Under the pieces are notes generated by a model that ran no database searches, was not told the origin of the DNA, and saw only the letters and a list, made by a program, of their open reading frames with translations. A stretch of 64,000 nt of DNA from Rhizobium leguminosarum (lineage in GTDB: Bacteria; Pseudomonadota; Alphaproteobacteria; Rhizobiales; Rhizobiaceae): the NCBI RefSeq assembly GCF_017876795.1, contig NZ_JAGIOR010000002.1:372001-436000 (forward strand), read 5' to 3'. Shown here piece by piece: positions 8,617-17,980 of the stretch. How positions within the stretch are numbered: position 1 is the first letter of the stretch; every line of letters starts with the position of its first letter. The position numbers and the translations under genes were made by a program.

Positions 8617-9389
8617 GCCGCCTGGTCACCCGCCGCCGCTTCCTGATCGGTTCGACCCTGACTGCCTCTGCACTGGGATTGAGCGGCTGCGACGCATTGG
8701 TCGAAAGCGACCGGACGAAATCGGTCCTGAAGATCGCCGAGGGGTTCAGCATGAAGGCGCAGCGCTTCCTGCAAGGCGACAACGCGCTGGCCCGTGAATT
8801 CAGCGAGGCGGATCTCTCACCGGTTTTTCGCTCGAACGGCACCAGCATGCCTGACAACCCGCAATATCTCGACTGGATGAGCCAGCAGTTTTCGACCTGG
8901 AGACTTGATATCGGTGGACTTGTGGAAAAACCGGCTCAGCTCTCGCTCGCCCAGTTGAAGGCGATGCCGTCGCGCACCCAGATCACCCGCCACGACTGCG
9001 TCGAAGGCTGGAGTGCGATCGGCAAATGGACGGGCCTGCCGCTCGGCGCCTTGCTGCAATCGGTCGGGCTGAAGCCCGAGGCGCGCTATATCGTGTTCCA
9101 CTGCGCCGATGAATACGAAAAGTCGCTTGATGGCACCGGCTGGTACTATGAGAGTATCGATCTGGTCGATGCCTTCCATCCGCAGACGATCCTTGCCTAT
9201 TCGATGAACGGCCGCAACCTGGAAGTGGCGCATGGAGCGCCGCTGAGGCTCAGGGTCGAGCGGCAGCTCGGTTACAAGCATGCGAAGTATCTGACCCGCA
9301 TCGAAGCGGTCGCGGATCTCGGTCGGCTTTACGGCGGCAATGGCGGATTCTGGGAGGATCGCGGCTACGAATGGTATGCCGGGATATAA
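8613..9389 (+). CDS. Tat-exported molybdopterin oxidoreductase (sulfite oxidase/MsrP-like fold)
   Basis: 258-residue oxidoreductase with the sulfite-oxidase molybdopterin domain. The N-terminus has a twin-arginine motif (TRRRFLIGS) and a lipobox-like LSGC, so it is probably exported folded and perhaps lipid-anchored. The Mo-ligating cysteine is C129 in RHDCVEGW, with family blocks KWTGLPLGALLQ, YSMNGRNLEVAHGAPLRL and QLGYKHAKYLTRIE. It overlaps the cytochrome b gene by ATGA. The pair resembles sulfite-oxidase-type enzymes with a dedicated membrane cytochrome. The substrate is not deducible: it could be an oxidised methionine repair enzyme or act on an S- or N-oxide. Confidence 0.9.
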   Translation: MSRLVTRRRFLIGSTLTASALGLSGCDALVESDRTKSVLKIAEGFSMKAQRFLQGDNALAREFSEADLSPVFRSNGTSMPDNPQYLDWMSQQFSTWRLDIGGLVEKPAQLSLAQLKAMPSRTQITRHDCVEGWSAIGKWTGLPLGALLQSVGLKPEARYIVFHCADEYEKSLDGTGWYYESIDLVDAFHPQTILAYSMNGRNLEVAHGAPLRLRVERQLGYKHAKYLTRIEAVADLGRLYGGNGGFWEDRGYEWYAGI

Positions 9390-9582
9390 GCCGCAGCAGG
9401 CCCGAAGCGGATCAAAAGGTATATTCAGGAGCGCGATGACGCGGCCGCCGCACTGCCGAACCATGTCTGAGTATGGAAAAGAAGCATGCTCGACACATCC
9501 GGACCCACGCATCAGGCTCTCCTGTTTAAGTTTTATGCGGCGGATTGACGCACAACCTCGGCGATGATATCTATGCGCAAAT

Positions 9583-9601
9583 TGGTCAGGCCAGTTGACC
9601 A
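9583..9601. promoter_or_regulatory. Candidate GntR operator
   Basis: TGGTCA (9583-9588) and TGACCA (9596-9601) form a perfect 6-bp inverted repeat with a 7-nt spacer, 40 nt upstream of the gntR start at 9641. Its size and position suit autoregulation of the gntR-TRAP-idnD operon. Assignment is by pattern only. Confidence 0.4.
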
Positions 9602-9640
9602 GCTGCGTGCTTGAGGAGAAGCGCGCCGGGGAGGCCCAAG

Positions 9641-10396
9641 ATGTTTTCGCCTGTTGAATCACGCCGCCTCTACAGGCAGGTGGCGGACCAGATCCGTTTG
9701 ATGATCGCCAGCGGCGAGCTTACCGTCGGCCAGCGGCTGCCGGCCGAACGCGACCTGGCGGAACAACTGTCGGTGTCACGCCCGACCGTCCGCGAAGCGC
9801 TGATCGTCCTGGAGGTCGAAGGCCTCGTCAACATCCGCATGGGATCCGGCATCTATGTGGTGCGCCAGCATGCCGCGACTGTGGCGGGGAGCGAGCGCGA
9901 GCCGGTGGAGGGGCCTTTCGAGCTGCTGCAGGCGCGCTCCATCATCGAATGCGCCATTGCCGAGGAAGCCGCGGGCTGCGCCACGACGGAAGGCATCGCC
10001 CTGCTCGATGAAGCGCTGACGCGTATGAGCGGCGGCGTCAACGATGCGAGCACGGTGCTTGCCGCCGATCGCGCCTTCCACACCGGCATTGCCGCAATCG
10101 TCGGCAATGCGACACTGATCCGGGTAACGGGCGAGATGTTCGACATGCGGATGACGCCTTATTTCGCCAAGCTCGCCAGCCACTTCGAGGGGCCGGGAAC
10201 ATGGCGCAGCGCCGTCGATGAACATCGGACCATTCGCGACGCGATCGCCGCCGGCGATGCCGCGGGCGCCAAGGCGGCCATGCGCGCCCATCTCACCATG
10301 TCGCAGAAGAGGTTTTCCGAGAGCTTCGGGGAGGTTTCGGGAGAGGAGGAGCGCGGCCGCAGCAAGCGGCCTGCGAAAGGAACGACCAAGACTTGA
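9641..10396 (+). CDS. GntR-family regulator (FadR/FCD) of the TRAP/idonate operon
   Basis: 251 residues from the ATG at 9641, which has GGGGAGG upstream. A TTG 30 nt earlier is open but unlikely. The winged helix (about residues 8-75) has RLPAERDLAEQLSVSRPTVR and VNIRMGSGIYV. The FCD effector domain follows with Asp/His ligand positions such as ADRAFHTGIA and DEHRTIRDAI. The stop is 28 nt before the substrate-binding gene, so regulator, transporter and dehydrogenase form one operon. A dyad at 9583-9601 is a plausible operator. It probably responds to the sugar acid taken up by the transporter. Confidence 0.93.
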   Translation: MFSPVESRRLYRQVADQIRLMIASGELTVGQRLPAERDLAEQLSVSRPTVREALIVLEVEGLVNIRMGSGIYVVRQHAATVAGSEREPVEGPFELLQARSIIECAIAEEAAGCATTEGIALLDEALTRMSGGVNDASTVLAADRAFHTGIAAIVGNATLIRVTGEMFDMRMTPYFAKLASHFEGPGTWRSAVDEHRTIRDAIAAGDAAGAKAAMRAHLTMSQKRFSESFGEVSGEEERGRSKRPAKGTTKT

Positions 10397-10424
10397 GACT
10401 TAACTGAGCTCGGAGGAGAGAGCG

Positions 10425-11399
10425 ATGAAGAGCAGACTGGCAACGATACTTTGCACCGCAGCCGCGATCATGGCGACGACGGCGGTCGCGCATGCTGAGA
10501 CAGTGCTGAAATGGGCGCATGTCTATGAAACGTCCGAGCCCTTCCACACAGATTCCGTCTGGGCTGCGGAAGAGATTAACAAGCGCACCGACGGGCGTTA
10601 CAAGATCGAGGTCTATCCGGCCTCGCAGCTCGGCAAGGAAGCCGATATCAACCAGGGCCTCAAGCTAGGCACGGTCGACATCATCATCTCGGGATCGAGC
10701 TTCGCGGCGCGCGACTACAAGCCGATCGGCGTCACCTACTTCCCCTATATTTTTCGCGGTCCCGATCATTTGATCGCCTACACCAAGAGCGATGTCTTCA
10801 AACGCCTTGCCAAAGGTTATGAGGACAAAACCGGCAATCACATTGCCGCCGTCAGCTATTACGGCACGCGCCACACGACATCGAACAAGCCGATCGCCAA
10901 ATGCGCCGATATGCAGGCATTGAAGATCCGGGTGCCCGACGTTCCGGCCTATCTCGCCATGCCGCGGGCCTGCGGCGCCAACACCACGCCGATCGCTTTC
11001 GCCGAGGTCTATCTCGCTTTGCAGAACGGCACGGTCGAGGCACAGGAAAACCCGCTGACCACAATCGAGGCGAAGAAGTTCTACGAAGTCCAAAAGAACA
11101 TCATCCTCACCGGCCACATCGTTGATCACCTCAACACCGTGATTTCGAAGACGCGGTGGGCGAGCCTGTCCGACGAAGACAAAAAGATCTTCGGCGACGT
11201 CATGCAGGAGGCCGCCGAGCGCACGAGCAAGACGATTGCCGGGAAGGAGGCCAGCCTGGTTGCGACCTTCAAGGAGAAGGGCCTGAACGTTGCCGAGGTC
11301 GATAAGAGCGACTTCGAGAAGGCAGTGATGGAAAAGGTCAAGTTCGAGGATTTTGGCTACGAGAAGGCCGATTGGGAAGCAATCCGCGCGATCCAGTAA
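10425..11399 (+). CDS. TRAP transporter substrate-binding protein (DctP family)
   Basis: 324-residue periplasmic receptor of a tripartite ATP-independent transporter. The ATG at 10425 follows GGAGGAGAG. The signal peptide is MKSRLATILCTAAAIMATTA with cleavage after AHA, and the mature protein starts ETVLKWAHVYETSEPFH, the usual DctP beginning. It includes the FAEVYLALQNGTVEAQENP block with the helix that contacts bound carboxylate (the Arg in LKIRVPDVPAY is expected to pair with the ligand carboxyl). A GC-rich stem-loop follows directly after the stop. With an idonate-dehydrogenase-like enzyme in the operon, a sugar-acid ligand such as L-idonate or a keto-gluconate is likely, but this is inferred from context. 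Confidence 0.93.
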   Translation: MKSRLATILCTAAAIMATTAVAHAETVLKWAHVYETSEPFHTDSVWAAEEINKRTDGRYKIEVYPASQLGKEADINQGLKLGTVDIIISGSSFAARDYKPIGVTYFPYIFRGPDHLIAYTKSDVFKRLAKGYEDKTGNHIAAVSYYGTRHTTSNKPIAKCADMQALKIRVPDVPAYLAMPRACGANTTPIAFAEVYLALQNGTVEAQENPLTTIEAKKFYEVQKNIILTGHIVDHLNTVISKTRWASLSDEDKKIFGDVMQEAAERTSKTIAGKEASLVATFKEKGLNVAEVDKSDFEKAVMEKVKFEDFGYEKADWEAIRAIQ

Positions 11400-11405
11400 A
11401 GCTAT

Positions 11406-11428
11406 GGCGCGGCGTCAGCCGCCGCGCC
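11406..11428 (+). terminator. Intra-operon stem-loop after the TRAP receptor gene
   Basis: GGCGCGGC and GCCGCGCC pair as a perfect 8-bp stem around a 7-nt loop, 7 nt after the receptor stop and 30 nt before the dctQ-type start. There is no T-run, only a pyrimidine stretch. Such hairpins usually protect the abundant receptor mRNA or reduce read-through into the membrane genes. They are not full terminators. Confidence 0.5.
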
Positions 11429-11457
11429 CTTCTTCCCCAACCGGAACAAGGCCGATC

Positions 11458-12030
11458 ATGTCGCAAGAAATACACACGCAAATCACGGCCGAGGATATCG
11501 GTCACGAATTCGAAGGGCATGCGCCGACCGCAAACATTTCGGACTACGCCATCGAAGACTGGATCACGCTGATCGTCTTCTGGCTAATGGCGGGCTGCGT
11601 CTTTCTGCAGTTTTTCACCCGCTATGTGCTGAACGACAGCTATGCATGGACCGAGGAGATCGCGATCAACTGCCTGATCGGCGTCGTCTTTCTGGGGGCC
11701 GTCATGTGCGTGCGCACCTCGCGGCATATCCAGGTGGACGTGTTCTACCACTATATGCCGGCGGGCCTTGCCCGCGTGCTGGCGACCGTCGTCGACATCG
11801 TTCGCATCGGCTTCTTCGCCTATGGCTGCCACTTGATGTGGCGCTATGTCGAGATCGTCGTCGACGAGCAGATGGTCACCGTCGAGCTGCCGCGCAACAT
11901 CGTCTTCTACTCCGTTCTCGTCGCCTTCGTGTTGATGCTGATCCGCGCGGTCATCGTCTTCATCGCCAATATGCGCCGCGGCTACTCCGTTCTGGAGCGC
12001 CCGGAAGAATTCCAGACTGTCGAGGATTGA
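11458..12030 (+). CDS. TRAP transporter small membrane subunit (DctQ family)
   Basis: 190 residues. The start at 11458 (MSQEIHTQITAEDI) is chosen because earlier in-frame codons overlap the receptor gene and the stem-loop. Four hydrophobic helices are visible (about 41-62, 74-95, 113-134 and 150-172), with the DctQ pattern FTRYVLNDSYAWTEEIA near the end of the first helix. The N-terminal cytoplasmic extension of about 40 residues is longer than usual. The stop is 4 nt from the next start, so the small and large subunits are tightly coupled. Confidence 0.92.
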   Translation: MSQEIHTQITAEDIGHEFEGHAPTANISDYAIEDWITLIVFWLMAGCVFLQFFTRYVLNDSYAWTEEIAINCLIGVVFLGAVMCVRTSRHIQVDVFYHYMPAGLARVLATVVDIVRIGFFAYGCHLMWRYVEIVVDEQMVTVELPRNIVFYSVLVAFVLMLIRAVIVFIANMRRGYSVLERPEEFQTVED

Positions 12031-12034
12031 TCCG

Positions 12035-13441
12035 ATGCTGCTTCTTCTTGGCTCGTTTCTGGTGCTGATGCTGATCGGGGTGCCTGTTGCCATCTCGATG
12101 GCCGTCGCATCCGTGCTTTACATCGTTCTCTACGGCGTTGCGCCCGACATCATCGTTGCCCAGCGCATGATCGCCGGTGTCGAAAGCTTCCCGCTGCTCG
12201 CCGTCCCGTTCTTCATCCTGGCAGGCAACCTGATGAATTCAGCCGGCGTCACCGGCCGCATCTATTCCTTCGCAGTGGCGCTCGTAGGCTGGATGAAGGG
12301 CGGGCTGGCGCAGGTCAACATCATCGGATCCGTCATCTTCTCCGGCATGTCGGGCACCGCACTTGCCGATGCGGCCGGTATCGGCACGATCGAGATCAAG
12401 GCGATGAAGGATCACGGCTATCCGGTCGAGGCCGCGGTCGGCGTGACGGCGGCGTCGGCAACGCTTGGCCCGATCTTCCCGCCGTCGCTGCCTTTCGTGA
12501 TTTACGGCATGATGGCGAACGTCTCGATCGGCGCGCTTTTCATGGCCGGCATCCTGCCCGGCATCGTCATGACGTTGCTGATGATGATCACCGTCGCCGC
12601 CTTTGCCTATTGGAAGCGCTGCGGCTCGGACGCGCCCTTCGATGTAAAGCAGCTGCTGTCGGCGGGAATGGAAATCGTCGTCGTTCTGGCGGTGCCCGTA
12701 GCAATCTATCTGCTGATGCAGGCGGGCGTATCGATGAATGCTGCGGCGGGCATAGCCCTTGCCGCGCTTCTCGCCCTCGACTGGTATTTCGGCTTTTCTG
12801 CTGTCATGGCGCTGATGACACCCGTGATCCTGATCGGCGGCATGACAATGGGCTGGTTCACGCCGACTGAGGCGGCCGTCGCGGCCGTCATCTGGTCGCT
12901 GTTTCTCGGGCTCGTGCGCTACCGCACCATGACGTTCTCGACTCTTGCCAAGGCAAGCTTCGATACGATCGAGACGACGGCATCGGTTCTCTTCATCGTC
13001 ACCGCCGCCTCGGTCTTCGCATGGCTGCTGACGGTGAGCCAGGCCGCAGCACTCTTGTCCGATGCGATCCTGTCGATCACCGACAATAAATGGGTGTTCC
13101 TGATCCTCGTGAACCTGCTGATGCTTTTTGTCGGCTGTTTTCTGGATACGATCGCGGCCATCACCATCCTCGTGCCGATCCTGCTGCCGATCGTCGCCAA
13201 GTTCGACATCGATCCGGTTCAGTTCGGCCTGATCATGACGCTGAACCTGATGATCGGCCTGCTGCATCCGCCGCTCGGCATGGTGCTTTTCGTGCTGTCG
13301 AGGGTGGCGAAACTCTCGGTCGAACGCACGACCATGGCGATCCTGCCCTGGTTGGTGCCGCTCTTCCTGGCGCTGATCCTGATCACCTTCGTGCCCACCA
13401 TATCGCTCTGGCTGCCGGAGCAGCTCGGGCTGCTGAGATAG
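12035..13441 (+). CDS. TRAP transporter large permease (DctM family)
   Basis: 468-residue, roughly 12-helix sodium-coupled permease. Conserved DctM blocks include AVPFFILAGNLMNSAGVTGR near residue 50, SGMSGTALADAAGIGTIEIK near 105, ASATLGPIFPPSLPFVIYG near 145, and MTLNLMIGLLHPPLGMVLFV near 405. It is somewhat longer than the common 425-430 residues because of an insertion around residues 190-260 that carries extra hydrophobic segments. The stop is 13 nt before the dehydrogenase gene. Confidence 0.94.
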   Translation: MLLLLGSFLVLMLIGVPVAISMAVASVLYIVLYGVAPDIIVAQRMIAGVESFPLLAVPFFILAGNLMNSAGVTGRIYSFAVALVGWMKGGLAQVNIIGSVIFSGMSGTALADAAGIGTIEIKAMKDHGYPVEAAVGVTAASATLGPIFPPSLPFVIYGMMANVSIGALFMAGILPGIVMTLLMMITVAAFAYWKRCGSDAPFDVKQLLSAGMEIVVVLAVPVAIYLLMQAGVSMNAAAGIALAALLALDWYFGFSAVMALMTPVILIGGMTMGWFTPTEAAVAAVIWSLFLGLVRYRTMTFSTLAKASFDTIETTASVLFIVTAASVFAWLLTVSQAAALLSDAILSITDNKWVFLILVNLLMLFVGCFLDTIAAITILVPILLPIVAKFDIDPVQFGLIMTLNLMIGLLHPPLGMVLFVLSRVAKLSVERTTMAILPWLVPLFLALILITFVPTISLWLPEQLGLLR

Positions 13442-13453
13442 GGGAGGGACACG

Positions 13454-14488
13454 ATGCACACACGTCTGGCGCGGCTTTACCAAAAGGGCGATCTCAGGAT
13501 CGAAACCGACACCGTTCCGGTCCCCGGTCCAGGCGAGGTGCTTCTCAAAATGGCGGCCGCAGGCATCTGCGGCTCCGATCTGCATTATTATCAGGATGGC
13601 GGCTTCGGGCCGATCAGGGTTCGCGAGCCAATCATACCGGGTCACGAGGCTTCGGGAATCGTGAGCCAGACAGGCGAGGGCGTCGACCTTGAGGCCGGCA
13701 CGCTGGTGGCGGTCAATCCGAGCCAGCCCTGCGGACATTGCGAGTATTGTGAGAAGGGCTTGCCGATCCATTGCCTGGAGATGCGCTTCATGGGCAGCGC
13801 GATGCGGCAGCCGCATGAGCAGGGCATGTTCCGCGAGTGGCTGGTGGTGCCGGCCAGGCAGTGCTTCGACGTGGGGGCCGCGACCACAGCCGCGGAAGCC
13901 GCCTGCAGCGAGCCCCTCTCGGTCTGCCTGCATGCCGCATCGCGCGCGGGCGAAATCACAGGCAAACGTGTCCTCATCACCGGCGCCGGCCCAATCGGCG
14001 CCTTGATGGTTGCCGTAGCCGCTTATCACGGTGCAGCCGAGATCGTGGTGACCGATCTCGCGGACGCGGCGTTGGAGAGGGCCAGGGCGATGGGCGCCAG
14101 CCGGTCGATCAACGTTTCCCGGGATGCCGCAGCACTTGCGGAATTCGAGGCCGGGAAAGGCTATTTCGATCTCGTTTTCGAATGCTCAGCCGCCGCCCCG
14201 GCGATCCGCAGCGCCATCGCCGCCATCCGGCCGCGCGGCACCATCGTGCAGGTCGGCGTCACGGGAGAGATTCTGATCCCTCTCAACGCGATTGTCGGCA
14301 AGGAGCTTCACATCCACGGAACGCAGCGCTTCCACAAGGAATTCGCCACTGCCGTCGACCTGATCGCGAGCCGCACGATCGACGTACGTCCGATTATTAG
14401 CCACAGCCTGCCGCTTGAACGAGCCACTGCAGCTTTCATTCTTGCTGGTGACCGCACGGCCGCCTGTAAGGTGCAGCTTACGTTTTAA
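13454..14488 (+). CDS. idnD: Zinc-dependent alcohol dehydrogenase, L-idonate 5-dehydrogenase-like
   Basis: 344 residues, the same size as E. coli IdnD. Medium-chain dehydrogenase/reductase layout: catalytic zinc site in AAGICGSDLHYYQDGGFG and IPGHEASGIV, structural zinc cysteines in PCGHCEYCEKGLPIHC, and a Rossmann motif at about 178-183 (ITGAGPIGALMV) with an acidic residue after beta-2 (VTDLAD), favouring NAD. The SDLHYYxxGGxG pattern is typical of L-idonate 5-dehydrogenases, which convert L-idonate to 5-ketogluconate. As last gene of the TRAP operon it would begin breakdown of the imported sugar acid. A related polyol dehydrogenase activity cannot be excluded. Confidence 0.8.
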   Translation: MHTRLARLYQKGDLRIETDTVPVPGPGEVLLKMAAAGICGSDLHYYQDGGFGPIRVREPIIPGHEASGIVSQTGEGVDLEAGTLVAVNPSQPCGHCEYCEKGLPIHCLEMRFMGSAMRQPHEQGMFREWLVVPARQCFDVGAATTAAEAACSEPLSVCLHAASRAGEITGKRVLITGAGPIGALMVAVAAYHGAAEIVVTDLADAALERARAMGASRSINVSRDAAALAEFEAGKGYFDLVFECSAAAPAIRSAIAAIRPRGTIVQVGVTGEILIPLNAIVGKELHIHGTQRFHKEFATAVDLIASRTIDVRPIISHSLPLERATAAFILAGDRTAACKVQLTF

Positions 14489-14509
14489 CGGCGTGGCGCC
14501 GGCACGCTC

Positions 14510-15862
14510 TCATTCCGCTCCCGCACGCCATTCGCGATAGGCGAGATGAATCCTGGCGCCGATCGTCGTCAGCGGCTGCGGCGGCAGCGCAACCGGCGTC
14601 GCCAGGCGGTTGTAGACGCGGCCGAGTTCGGATTGGTGCCCGAGCACGCGTTCGGCTGCGGCGATGCCGGCGGCGGTCGAGTTCGATGCGCCGAGGCCGT
14701 TGCAGCCGCAGGCCGCGAACACACCGCGCTCGATTTCCCCGAAGGCCGGCACATGGTTGCGCGTCAGCGCCATCGCGCCTCCCCAGCGATACTGCATGCC
14801 GACGCCGGCAAGACCGGGGAAACGATGGGCGAATTTGCCGTCATGCAGGCGGCCGGCGCTGCGGATGGCGGCATCGCTGATTTCAATGCTCGGATTGTAG
14901 CTGTAGCGCGATCGCACGAGGATGCGGTCGCCGCCGCCGGTGTTGATGCGGCGCACTGTCGTTCCCATTGGCAGCGCCGGGGTCGCCGCCCACTTCCTGT
15001 CGCCGCCGAGCCTTGCCGGATCGAATTCCTCCGTCAGGGACGCATAGGTGAAGACATGCAGGAGACGCCCGCGGAAGAAGCCGAAGCTTTCTGCATGGCC
15101 GTTATTGGCCAGGATGATTTTGCCCGCCTGCACCGATCCTTTCGGCGTCTTCACCAGCCAGCCGCCGCCGGAGCGCTCGAAGGAGAGGGCGGGTGTCTGC
15201 TCGAACAGCCTCACCGGCAGCTTCAGGCAGTCGGCCACCCCGCTGATATAGGCGGCCGGCTGGATGATGATCGTACCGGGCGAGAACAGGCCCGAGGTGA
15301 AGGCCTGCGATCCCGTCACGGCTTCGATTTCCGGGCTTTTGAGCAGGCGATGCTTTTCGCCCATCTTCGAAAGCTGCAGCGAATAGGCTTCGAGATGCTT
15401 GTCGCCCTCCGCGCTCATCGCGACGCTGTAGCGGCCGCAGGGATCGAACATGTCCTTTCCCCAGCCGTTCGCGGCGGCGAGTTCGCTCGCAAGAGCGATG
15501 GCCGAACGCTGCAGGAGCACGGAGTCGCGGAACTTGCCTTCCGACTCGCCGCTGAAATCATCCGAGGAAACCTCGTGGGGCAAATCGATGATGAAGCCCG
15601 AATTGGCGCCGGCCGGGCCTTCAGCGACAATGCCGGCTTCGAGAATGGCCACCCGGATGGCCGGGTCGAGCCGCGAGGTTCGGTGGGCCGAAGACAGGCC
15701 GGCAAAACCGCCGCCGATGATCGCGACATCGACGCTGATCGCTTCGTCCAGGGCCGGTCGCGGCATGCGCGGCGGAAGTGTGGCCACCCAGCCCGACCCG
15801 CCGGCGTGTTTGGGAAGCCTGGATGCGATGAAGACGTTCTGTGCGGCCTGGGTCACGGTCAA
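14510..15862 (-). CDS. FAD-dependent amine/amino-acid oxidoreductase (DAO family)
   Basis: 450-residue flavoprotein of the DAO superfamily, closest in feel to gamma-glutamylputrescine oxidase-type enzymes. The FAD-binding beta-alpha-beta unit is at about residues 44-75 (VDVAIIGGGFAGLSSAH then VAILEAGIVAEGPAGANSG). A C-terminal FAD block is seen around FAACGCNGLGASNSTAAG, and MQYRWGGAMALTRNHVPAFG precedes it. Its start overlaps the stop of the DapA-family gene by 4 nt, so it is the last gene of a gntR-dapA-DAO operon that converges on idnD. The substrate is probably an amino acid or amine. A hydroxyproline or cyclic imino-acid route is possible by analogy with DapA/DAO pairs. Confidence 0.87.
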   Translation of the reverse strand: MTVTQAAQNVFIASRLPKHAGGSGWVATLPPRMPRPALDEAISVDVAIIGGGFAGLSSAHRTSRLDPAIRVAILEAGIVAEGPAGANSGFIIDLPHEVSSDDFSGESEGKFRDSVLLQRSAIALASELAAANGWGKDMFDPCGRYSVAMSAEGDKHLEAYSLQLSKMGEKHRLLKSPEIEAVTGSQAFTSGLFSPGTIIIQPAAYISGVADCLKLPVRLFEQTPALSFERSGGGWLVKTPKGSVQAGKIILANNGHAESFGFFRGRLLHVFTYASLTEEFDPARLGGDRKWAATPALPMGTTVRRINTGGGDRILVRSRYSYNPSIEISDAAIRSAGRLHDGKFAHRFPGLAGVGMQYRWGGAMALTRNHVPAFGEIERGVFAACGCNGLGASNSTAAGIAAAERVLGHQSELGRVYNRLATPVALPPQPLTTIGARIHLAYREWRAGAE

Positions 15863-16746
15863 ATCGCTTCCCGCTCCATGAGCGGTTCGATCGCGCGCCG
15901 GAGAGCGGGAAGCTTTTCCGGGGCAAGGGCGCGCAGCGGCCTTCTCGGAGCGCCGGCGCCATAACCGATCAGCTCGGCGGCTGCGTAGACGGACTGCACG
16001 TAATCGCCTTCCCAGATCAGACCCATCGCCGGCTCCAGGATTTTCCAGAGCGAGCGCACCTCATCCCAGTTGTGCTGAGCCGCCGCCTCGACGAGGGCGA
16101 CAGAGGTTTTCGGTGCGAAATTTGCGCCACCCCAGATCAGGCCGTCGCATCCGGCATAGAGCGCATAGGGAACGAGAGGGTCGGCGCCGTTCATGACAAA
16201 ACGGCCGGTACGGATGAGGGCGGCCTGTTTTCCCAAATCCCCGCTGCTGTCCTTGACGGCGCAAAAGCCCGGAATGTCGTTCAGTCTATCGAGGAGCTCC
16301 GGTTTGATGGCGACACCAACCGCCTGGGGCACATTATAGCCGATGACGGGAAGGCCTGATTTGGCGACCTCGGCGTAGAAATCGAGGATGCCCTGGTCGT
16401 CGGTCGGTCCTTCGAAGAAGGGCGGAAGTACCATGACGCCCTCGGCGCCGGCATCGCGGGCGCGGGCGGTCCGCTCCACCACGTCTTCCACCAGGAGGGC
16501 CGAAGTCTGGGCGATCACCTTGGCGCGGCCATTGACGAGTTTCACGCCACGGGCGATCAGTTCCTCGGATTCTTGCTTGGAGAGATAGACGTGCATTCCC
16601 GTCCCGGAGCTGAACAAGAAGCTGCGGACGCCCGCGGCGAGATAGTGTTCGACGTTGATTTCAAGCCGTCCGTAGTCGATGCGGCCGGCATCGTCGAATG
16701 GGGTGGTGATTGCGAGATTGAGTCCTGGAAGGGGAAAGGCGGTCAT
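15859..16746 (-). CDS. Dihydrodipicolinate synthase/N-acetylneuraminate lyase family aldolase or deaminase
   Basis: 295-residue TIM-barrel class I enzyme. The Schiff-base lysine is in FCAVKDSSGDLGKQ (about residue 163), the conserved tyrosine in VIGYNVPQAVGV (about 137), and the family start LAITTPFDDAGRIDYGRL and SSGTGMHVYLSKQE are clear, the latter replacing the usual GTTGE loop. Family members cleave or condense pyruvate-type substrates or deaminate cyclic imino acids. It is co-transcribed with the downstream FAD oxidoreductase (4-nt overlap). The regulator gene lies upstream, now separated from it by the IS630 element. The specific reaction is not identifiable. Confidence 0.88.
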   Translation of the reverse strand: MTAFPLPGLNLAITTPFDDAGRIDYGRLEINVEHYLAAGVRSFLFSSGTGMHVYLSKQESEELIARGVKLVNGRAKVIAQTSALLVEDVVERTARARDAGAEGVMVLPPFFEGPTDDQGILDFYAEVAKSGLPVIGYNVPQAVGVAIKPELLDRLNDIPGFCAVKDSSGDLGKQAALIRTGRFVMNGADPLVPYALYAGCDGLIWGGANFAPKTSVALVEAAAQHNWDEVRSLWKILEPAMGLIWEGDYVQSVYAAAELIGYGAGAPRRPLRALAPEKLPALRRAIEPLMEREAI

Positions 16747-16821
16747 TGATGGAAATTCCGTTAGGTTAGGCCGAAGGTCGAGCCGGATTGTCTTGCGTTG
16801 CGTTTATGATTGCCTGACCTA

Positions 16822-17980
16822 GTCACCTGGAACCAAAGTAAGCGTCATTTTGTTTGGCTTCTGTCACGAGAGCAGGAGTTGATCGATGGTTGGCAGGCGG
16901 GCGGACCTCGTCGTTCTGAGCGACGCGGATAGAAGTTTTCTCGAATCTCAGGTTCGCCGGCTTAAAGCGCCACGCTCCTTATCGGATCGCTGCCGGATGG
17001 TCTTGCTGTGCGCGCAGGGTCTGCAAAGCAAGGACGTTGCCGAACGCCTGGGCGTTCATGAGCACACGGTTGGCAAATGGCGCCGCCGGTTCGTACAGGA
17101 TGGTATGGAAGGGTTGACGGATGAATATCGTGCCGGCCGACCGCGAACTGTCTCCGACGCGCAGGTTGCCCAGGTCGTCGAACGTACCTTGAACACCACC
17201 CCCAAGGATGCCACGCACTGGTCCATCCGTTCGATGGCAGCCGATAGCGGACTGTCGCATACCACCATTCGTCGGATTTGGACCGCATTCGGCCTGCAGC
17301 CGCACCGTGCCGAGACATTCAAGCTTTCCTCTGATCCGCTCTTCGTCGACAAGGTGCAGGACATCGTCGGCCTCTATATGTCGCCCCCGGACCGGGCGAT
17401 CGTGCTCTGCGTGGATGAGAAATCGCAAATCCAGGCACTGGATCGCGAGCAGCCTGTGCTGCCCATGGCGCCGGGTGTCGCCGAACGACGGACCCATACC
17501 TATGTCCGCAACGGCACGACATCGCTGTTCGCCGCGCTCGACATTGCCACTGGGGCAGTGATCGGCCATTGCTACAAGCGTCACCGGGCCACTGAGTTCC
17601 TCGACTTCCTGAAGCGGATTGATGCCGAAATGCCCAATGGACCAGACGTGCATCTGGTGATGGACAACTATGCGACCCACAAGACGCCAAGGATCAAGGC
17701 CTGGCTCGCGCGCCGCCCGCACTGGCATGTTCACTTCACGCCAACGTCGGCATCCTGGATCAATCAGGTCGAGCGCTGGTTCGCAGAGTTGACGCGAAAA
17801 CAGTTGCAGCGCGGCGTACACCGATCCACCGCAGAGTTGGAAGCCGACATCGACGCCTTCATCGAAAGTCACAACGAAAACCCAACCCCATACAAGTGGG
17901 TCAAATCCGCCGACCAGATCCTCGCATCCGTCAAGCGATTCTGCCAAAAGACAATGAACCGAACTTCAGATTCAGGTGAC
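16822..17980 (+). mobile_element. IS630-family insertion sequence, inserted at TA in the gntR stop codon
   Basis: 1159 bp between two TA dinucleotides (16820-16821 and 17981-17982), the target duplication expected for IS630 elements. The ends are inverted repeats: the first eight bases GTCACCTG match perfectly and similarity continues imperfectly for about 23 bp (16822-16844 against 17958-17980). One transposase gene fills it. The left TA is preceded by C and the right TA is followed by G, so removing the element restores a gntR stop codon 74 nt from the dapA-like gene. Confidence 0.85.

Noticed and set aside
12239..14029. 596-codon open frame antisense to the TRAP permease and idnD
   Set aside because: Composition is the His/Arg/Asp/Gln-rich pattern of a reverse frame. 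Real genes occupy the other strand throughout.
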